From Pandoraea anapnoica (GTDB taxonomy: Bacteria > Pseudomonadota > Gammaproteobacteria > Burkholderiales > Burkholderiaceae): 64,000 nt of DNA. The notes under the pieces were generated by a model, which was not told where the DNA came from, searched no databases, and saw nothing but the letters and a program-made list of their open reading frames with translations. The DNA is taken from NCBI RefSeq assembly GCF_902459765.1, contig NZ_CABPSP010000006.1, positions 124,001 through 188,000 of the forward strand, written 5' to 3'. This document shows, piece after piece, positions 60,097-64,000 of this stretch (positions are counted from its first letter, which is position 1; the number at the start of each line of letters is the position of its first letter). Made by a program: the position numbers and the translations under genes.

Positions 60097-61422
60097 ATGA
60101 CGCAGCAGACCGACCTGATGACACGCGAAGAAGTCCTGGCGTTGCTCGATATCAAACCGGCCACGTTGTACGCCTACGTGAGCCGGGGATTGATTCGGGC
60201 GCGCCCGCATGAGGACGGTCGCAAGAGCCTGTATCTGCGTCGCGACGTCGAGCGTCTGGCCACGCGCAAGCGCGGGCGCGCGCCGACCGGCGCGGTGGCC
60301 GAATCCACCATGCGCTTCGGCGATCCCGTGCTGCATTCGGCCATCACCCAGATCACGCCGCACGGTCCGCGCTATCGCAACCGGCTGGCGATCGATCTGG
60401 CCAGCGGCGGGGCGTCGTTCGAGTCGGTCGTGCATTTGCTGATGACGGGGATCTGGCAGGACGGCATTGCCGAATGGCCAATGCAGGAAACGCCGTCCGA
60501 CGTGCTGCGTTTTCTGTCGACGTACGACGGGGAAGTGGCGAGCGCCGACATCGGCAATCTGCTCGGCATGGTGCCGTTCGCGCTCGCCATGCACGGGCGC
60601 GGCGCACTCGAGCTGGCCGACGGCGCCGCCGTGCAGGCGGCCCGCGCGATGCTGCATTGCATGGTCGGATGTGTGGGGTTTCTCGGGCCGCAGCAGCGCT
60701 TCGTCGCACGTGAGACCGGGGAGAGCGTTGCCGCGCACGTGCTACGCGCAGCGGGCAGCGCGGTAACACCCGCGCGACTGCGGGCGATGAATGCCGCACT
60801 GGTCGTGCTGGCCGACAACGAACTCGCGCCGGCGACGTTTTCGGCGCGCGTGGCGGCATCCACCAATGCGGATCTGTTCGGCTGCGTTGCGGCGGCCATC
60901 GGCTCGCACATCGGCTTCACCACCGGCACCAGCACCGAAAAGATCGAGACGCTGCTGCTGTGCGAGCCGTTCGATGCGCTCGACTCGCGTATCGGTCGGG
61001 TGCGCGAATACGGCGCGAGCCTGCTTGGCTTCAATCATCCGTTGTATCCGGGTGGAGATGCACGTGCCGATCTGATGATGCAGATGGCGGGTGAGTTGAT
61101 GCGCGAGACGGACGACGCCACTATCGACGACGCATTGCGCACCAACACGCGGCTGACGCTCGATTTTCTCGAACGTATGCGCACTGAAGTGAACGCGCAT
61201 GCCGGGTTGGCGACGGGACTGGTCGCGCTCGCCCGTGCGCTGGGACTGCCGGACGGCACGTCGACGGCGATGTGGATCATCGGCCGTTCGGCGGGCTGGG
61301 TGGCGCACGTCATGGAGCAGCGCACGCAGGCGTTCATGCTGCGACCGCGCGCGAAGTACGGCTTCGGGGGACCGGTGAGCGCCGAAACTTTCGAGTCGTT
61401 TGACCCGCCCGCCACCCGGTGA
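60097..61422 (+). CDS. MerR/excisionase-type HTH protein with degenerate citrate-synthase domain, probable regulator
   Basis: The ATG at 60097 gives 441 residues. Residues 8-60 form a MerR/excisionase-type HTH (VLALLDIKPATLYAYVSRGL). From about 70 on the protein has the citrate-synthase fold: TFSARVAASTNADLFGCVAA, GFNHPLYPGGDAR (H314) and GRSAGWVAHVMEQ. However, the catalytic GPLHGGANE block reads GFTTGTSTE (273-281), with Thr replacing His, and the catalytic Asp position before the GRSAGW motif reads GTST. I infer loss of synthase activity and a role as an effector-sensing regulator of the divergent MFS-decarboxylase operon. HTH-citrate synthase proteins annotated as enzymes exist elsewhere. 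Confidence 0.8.
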   Translation: MTQQTDLMTREEVLALLDIKPATLYAYVSRGLIRARPHEDGRKSLYLRRDVERLATRKRGRAPTGAVAESTMRFGDPVLHSAITQITPHGPRYRNRLAIDLASGGASFESVVHLLMTGIWQDGIAEWPMQETPSDVLRFLSTYDGEVASADIGNLLGMVPFALAMHGRGALELADGAAVQAARAMLHCMVGCVGFLGPQQRFVARETGESVAAHVLRAAGSAVTPARLRAMNAALVVLADNELAPATFSARVAASTNADLFGCVAAAIGSHIGFTTGTSTEKIETLLLCEPFDALDSRIGRVREYGASLLGFNHPLYPGGDARADLMMQMAGELMRETDDATIDDALRTNTRLTLDFLERMRTEVNAHAGLATGLVALARALGLPDGTSTAMWIIGRSAGWVAHVMEQRTQAFMLRPRAKYGFGGPVSAETFESFDPPATR

Positions 61423-61601
61423 TCGACGCCGTTTGTCGGACTTCACAGCGCACGGATGTCAGACGGTTTCGCATCGGGACGGATTGAGGATGTAACAAAA
61501 AATTCATATCGGACTGCTAGCCTGCGCGCAGATTTCCTATTCGCACGCGCCCGGCGGCACCCGCCTCGACCCGGAGCCGCCGTGTGCCAAGTAGCGCGGA
61601 C

Positions 61602-62408
61602 ATGCTCAGAACCAAAGCGAAAAGCACGCCGCAGCCGATATTGTTACTGTGCATCGCGATGATCTGCTACTGCGCTTGCTCTGCCCGTGCCTGGGCGACG
61701 GATGTCGCGCCCGGCGCTGCGACACCTGTCGCACCTGCCACGCCAGGCGCTTCGAGCGACTTTGCCGCTGAGCCGTCGTTGCACTTCGACATCGCGTCAC
61801 AACCCCTTCAGACCGCGCTGGAATCGTACGGCGCGAGCACCGACGTTTCACTCCTGTATGACAGTTCGCTGACCGCCGGTCGTATCTCTGCACCGGTGCA
61901 GGGCGACATGACGGCGCGTGCGGCGCTGCGCATGCTGCTCGAAGGCAGCGGCCTCGCCGCGCGCTATACGGGGGCGAAGACGGTCGCGCTGGTGCCGTTG
62001 CGCCGCAGTTTGCCCGACAGCGCCGACGACATTCGGATCGAAGCGAATGCGGCGCGTCGTTACTTCGGACTCATACAGGCGCGGGTTCACGATGCGTTCT
62101 GTGCGCAACCTGTGCTGGCACAGGGCGCGCGACGTATCGCGCTGCGCTTGTGGATCGATGCGTCGGGACGGATCGGGCCGGTCAGCCTGCTCGGGTCGAG
62201 CGGCGACAGCACCGTCGACAGGCTCGCTGTCGGCGCACTGCAGGGTGTGAGCGTTGGTGAGCCGGTACCGCCGTCGCTCGCACAGCCGTTCACGTTCGTG
62301 ATCTTGCCCAAGGCGTCGGGACGTAGCTGGGGCTGTAGTTCCGCCGACGATCCCACGGCTGTGACCGCCGACAAGCCGCCTCGCACGGGAGGCCGGAATG
62401 ACCGATAG
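61602..62408 (+). CDS. STN (secretin/TonB short N-terminal) domain protein with TonB-C-like domain
   Basis: The ATG at 61602 gives 268 residues. A signal segment (ILLLCIAMICYCACSARAWA) is followed by an STN domain: LHFDIASQPLQTALESYGAS, TDVSLLYDSSLTAGRIS and TARAALRMLLEGSGLAARYT. In FecA/FpvA receptors this domain touches FecR. The C-terminal half (RIALRLWIDASGRIGPVSLL and later) resembles the TonB C-terminal fold. A free-standing STN protein overlapping a FecI-type sigma gene (ATG 62398) suggests that signalling has been split from the receptor, as in some Has-like haem systems. Confidence 0.75.
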   Translation: MLRTKAKSTPQPILLLCIAMICYCACSARAWATDVAPGAATPVAPATPGASSDFAAEPSLHFDIASQPLQTALESYGASTDVSLLYDSSLTAGRISAPVQGDMTARAALRMLLEGSGLAARYTGAKTVALVPLRRSLPDSADDIRIEANAARRYFGLIQARVHDAFCAQPVLAQGARRIALRLWIDASGRIGPVSLLGSSGDSTVDRLAVGALQGVSVGEPVPPSLAQPFTFVILPKASGRSWGCSSADDPTAVTADKPPRTGGRNDR

Positions 62409-62901
62409 CGCCCGCGCGACGTTGCGCGAACTGCTCGTCGAGCGTTACGGGCAACTCAAGACGCTGCTCTCGCGCAGGCTCGGGTCGTCCGAACTCGCGG
62501 GCGACGCCTTGCAAGACACGTGGGTGCGGCTGGAGAACACCGAGAACATCGAACCGGTGCGTAATCCGGGCGCGTATCTATACCGAATGGCGTACCACGC
62601 TGCGATCGACAAGCAGCGCGCCGAGGACCGGAGACTGAGCGTCGGCGAGATCGAGACGATGCTCGATCTCGTCAGCCCCGAACCCGGACCTGCGCAGATC
62701 GCTGAAGCGAATTCCGACCTGCATGAACTCGCACGGGTGCTGGAGCAAATGCCGCAGCGCCGTCGCGACATTCTGCTGGCGGTGCGTCTGGATGGCCTCG
62801 CGCAGCGCGAAGTCGCAGAGCGTTTCGGCATCTCCCTGCGGCTGGTCGAACTGGAGTTGAAGAAGGCGCAGGAATTCTGCGCGCAGCACATCGAACGGTA
62901 A
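62398..62901 (+). CDS. ECF RNA polymerase sigma factor, FecI type
   Basis: This 167-residue protein overlaps the STN gene by 11 bases. Region 2 is AGDALQDTWVRLENTENIEP with PGAYLYRMAYHAAIDKQRAE; region 4 is LDGLAQREVAERFGISLRLV. It fits iron-starvation or FecI-like sigma factors that are released when a TonB receptor binds its ligand. FecR follows 214 bases later. Regulation by Fur is likely for the family, but I could not identify a clear Fur box. Confidence 0.88.
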   Translation: MTDSARATLRELLVERYGQLKTLLSRRLGSSELAGDALQDTWVRLENTENIEPVRNPGAYLYRMAYHAAIDKQRAEDRRLSVGEIETMLDLVSPEPGPAQIAEANSDLHELARVLEQMPQRRRDILLAVRLDGLAQREVAERFGISLRLVELELKKAQEFCAQHIER

Positions 62902-63115
62902 ACATTCGACGCGCCGTACCACACGGTTTTATGACGGTTATGCGACGCGACAGAAAATAATGGCAAAAAAACTGCGGATTCTGCCGATGGCAAACGTCAT
63001 GTAATCAGGACGACCCGCAAACCCATGGATGCATGGGGCACATCGAAGGCAGAATTCAGGGCGCACGCCACGGAGAAGCGTTCCCGCAGGCAGAGGATCG
63101 ACAGACACACCCGAT

Positions 63116-64000
63116 ATGAAGGTATCACCCGACAACTCGACCGGCTCTGGCACGGCGCCGGCCTCGCACGACGCGTTGCGTATGCAGCGCGACGCCCACG
63201 CATGGGTGCGACGCCTCACGTCCGGCGAAGCCACCGTGGCCGACGCGCAGGCGCTTCAGCAATGGTGTGACGCGAGCCCCGCGCATGCCGCGGCGTTTGC
63301 CGACGCGCGGCGTCTGTGGCGCGATCTCGGCCCGGCGGGCGAAGTGGTGCGTGCGCGCGAACGTGCCGAGGCACGGCGTCCCACGCGCGCGGGGCGGCGC
63401 GTGTTCCTGGGCGGTGCGCTGGCTTCCGTGGCGGGCGTCGGGGCGGCGGTGATTGCACCCGCAGGACTCTGGGGCGCGATGACGTCGCTCGCGCATGCGG
63501 ACTACCGCACGTCGGCGGGTGAGCAGCGACAGATCGCGCTTACCAGCGATGTGAGCGTCAATCTCAATACGCGTACAAGCATTGCTTTGACGGAGAAAGA
63601 CGGAGAACTCGGCACGACGTCGGCGCAAGGCGTGCGTCGGGGCGTCGATCTCCTCGATGGCGAGATCGCCGTCGACAACTCGCGCAGTGCCGCACCGTTC
63701 ATTGTCACGGCGGGCGACGGCCGCGCCATCGGTACGCAAGCGAATTTCGAAGTGCGCAATCTCGACACGCGCGTTTGCGTGACATGTGTGTCCGGTAACG
63801 TACGCGTCGAACTCGGCGGCAACAGCGTGCAGCTCGCTGCGCTCCAGCAAGTGAGCTATCAGGGGCAACGCCTTGGGCGTGCAACAACCGTCGACACGAC
63901 CGTCGCCACCGCGTGGCGCTCTGGCGTGCTGATTTTCCGCGACACGCCGCTGTCCGATGTCATCGGCGAGATCAACCGCTATCGTGCGGGGCGCGTGGTG
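63116..64000 (+). CDS. FecR-type anti-sigma regulator (3' end outside window)
   Basis: An open frame from ATG 63116 runs to the window edge, 295 codons. The N-terminal cytoplasmic part has DUF4880-like AHAWVRRLTSGEATVADAQA and PAHAAAFADARRLWRDLGP. A Tat-like or membrane segment (RRVFLGGALASVAGVGAAV) follows, then the periplasmic FecR domain (YRTSAGEQRQIALTSDVSVN, LLDGEIAVDNSRS and FRDTPLSDVIGEINRYRAG). It should control the upstream sigma factor. A TonB receptor gene is expected just right of the window. Confidence 0.87.
   Translation, partial: MKVSPDNSTGSGTAPASHDALRMQRDAHAWVRRLTSGEATVADAQALQQWCDASPAHAAAFADARRLWRDLGPAGEVVRARERAEARRPTRAGRRVFLGGALASVAGVGAAVIAPAGLWGAMTSLAHADYRTSAGEQRQIALTSDVSVNLNTRTSIALTEKDGELGTTSAQGVRRGVDLLDGEIAVDNSRSAAPFIVTAGDGRAIGTQANFEVRNLDTRVCVTCVSGNVRVELGGNSVQLAALQQVSYQGQRLGRATTVDTTVATAWRSGVLIFRDTPLSDVIGEINRYRAGRVV

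Noticed and set aside
60097-61422. A metabolic citrate synthase
   Set aside because: It has an N-terminal HTH and lacks the catalytic His of the GPLHGGANE block.
1-64000. tRNA, rRNA, CRISPR, insertion sequences, prophage or attachment sites
   Set aside because: Reading through intergenic regions and gene products gave no cloverleaf-like segments, transposases, integrases or direct-repeat boundaries that I could support by eye.

Overview
The window is high-GC, gene-dense chromosomal DNA. Its families (TauABC-type and SsuABC-type transporters, DUF3311 plus SSS symporter pairs, FecI/FecR signalling, many LysR/XRE regulators, aromatic-acid genes) fit a soil- or host-associated betaproteobacterium of the Burkholderiales, possibly Pandoraea or a close relative. 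The genus is an inference from gene content, not a database match. I saw no rRNA, tRNA, CRISPR array, insertion sequence, phage gene or clear pseudogene. There are 57 supported protein genes; the first and last are cut by the window edges.

Layout. 1-167: end of an ExbD. 299-3115: aliphatic-sulfonate/nitrate-type ABC importer. 3432-7133: large glycine-rich autotransporter. 7312-10963: TauABC-type importer plus a HAD phosphatase. 10974-28135: the most coherent accessory block, a putative D-amino-acid/peptide scavenging island. It holds an XRE-cupin regulator with operators, RidA, a DadA-like D-amino-acid oxidoreductase, an M81 MlrC-type peptidase, a histidine kinase, a TonB-dependent receptor, two D-aminopeptidase paralogues, a dipeptide epimerase, an MFS carrier, its own TonB-ExbB-ExbD-ExbD motor and an OmpR-type response regulator. 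The kinase and regulator sit about 11 kb apart at the two ends of the uptake genes. Their upstream regions share an almost identical element of about 45-60 bp.

28348-29552: TetR repressor and membrane protein with a shared operator. 29618-39425: Asp/Glu racemase, XRE-cupin regulator and an apparent operon of FMN-dependent monooxygenase, flavin reductase, MFS, aldehyde dehydrogenase, DUF3311/SSS symporter, RibH2-type lumazine synthase and M20 amidohydrolase. 39780-43318: second DUF3311/SSS pair, intradiol (hydroxyquinol-type) dioxygenase and LysR. 43457-44968: type 2 ArgC and a MEKHLA protein. 45022-49506: DeoR, KdgT-type permease, four-carbon acid-sugar kinase and PdxA2, matching the known D-threonate/erythronate route to DHAP. 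49559-56555: LysR, a single-chain molybdoenzyme fused to an NAD(P)H reductase, an OCD/mu-crystallin protein and an AtoE-type permease. 56655-61422: aldolase-fold decarboxylase, Pht5-like decarboxylase and aromatic-acid MFS, divergent from an HTH protein with a citrate-synthase-like domain that has lost key catalytic residues. 61602-64000: STN/TonB-C protein, FecI-type sigma factor and FecR, presumably leading to a TonB receptor beyond the window.

Most blocks pair a local regulator with a transporter and a few enzymes, the pattern of niche catabolic modules. The strongest leads are the D-peptide island with its duplicated control element, the likely non-catalytic citrate-synthase-fold regulator, the self-contained molybdoenzyme, and the RibH2 paralogue inside an FMN-monooxygenase operon.
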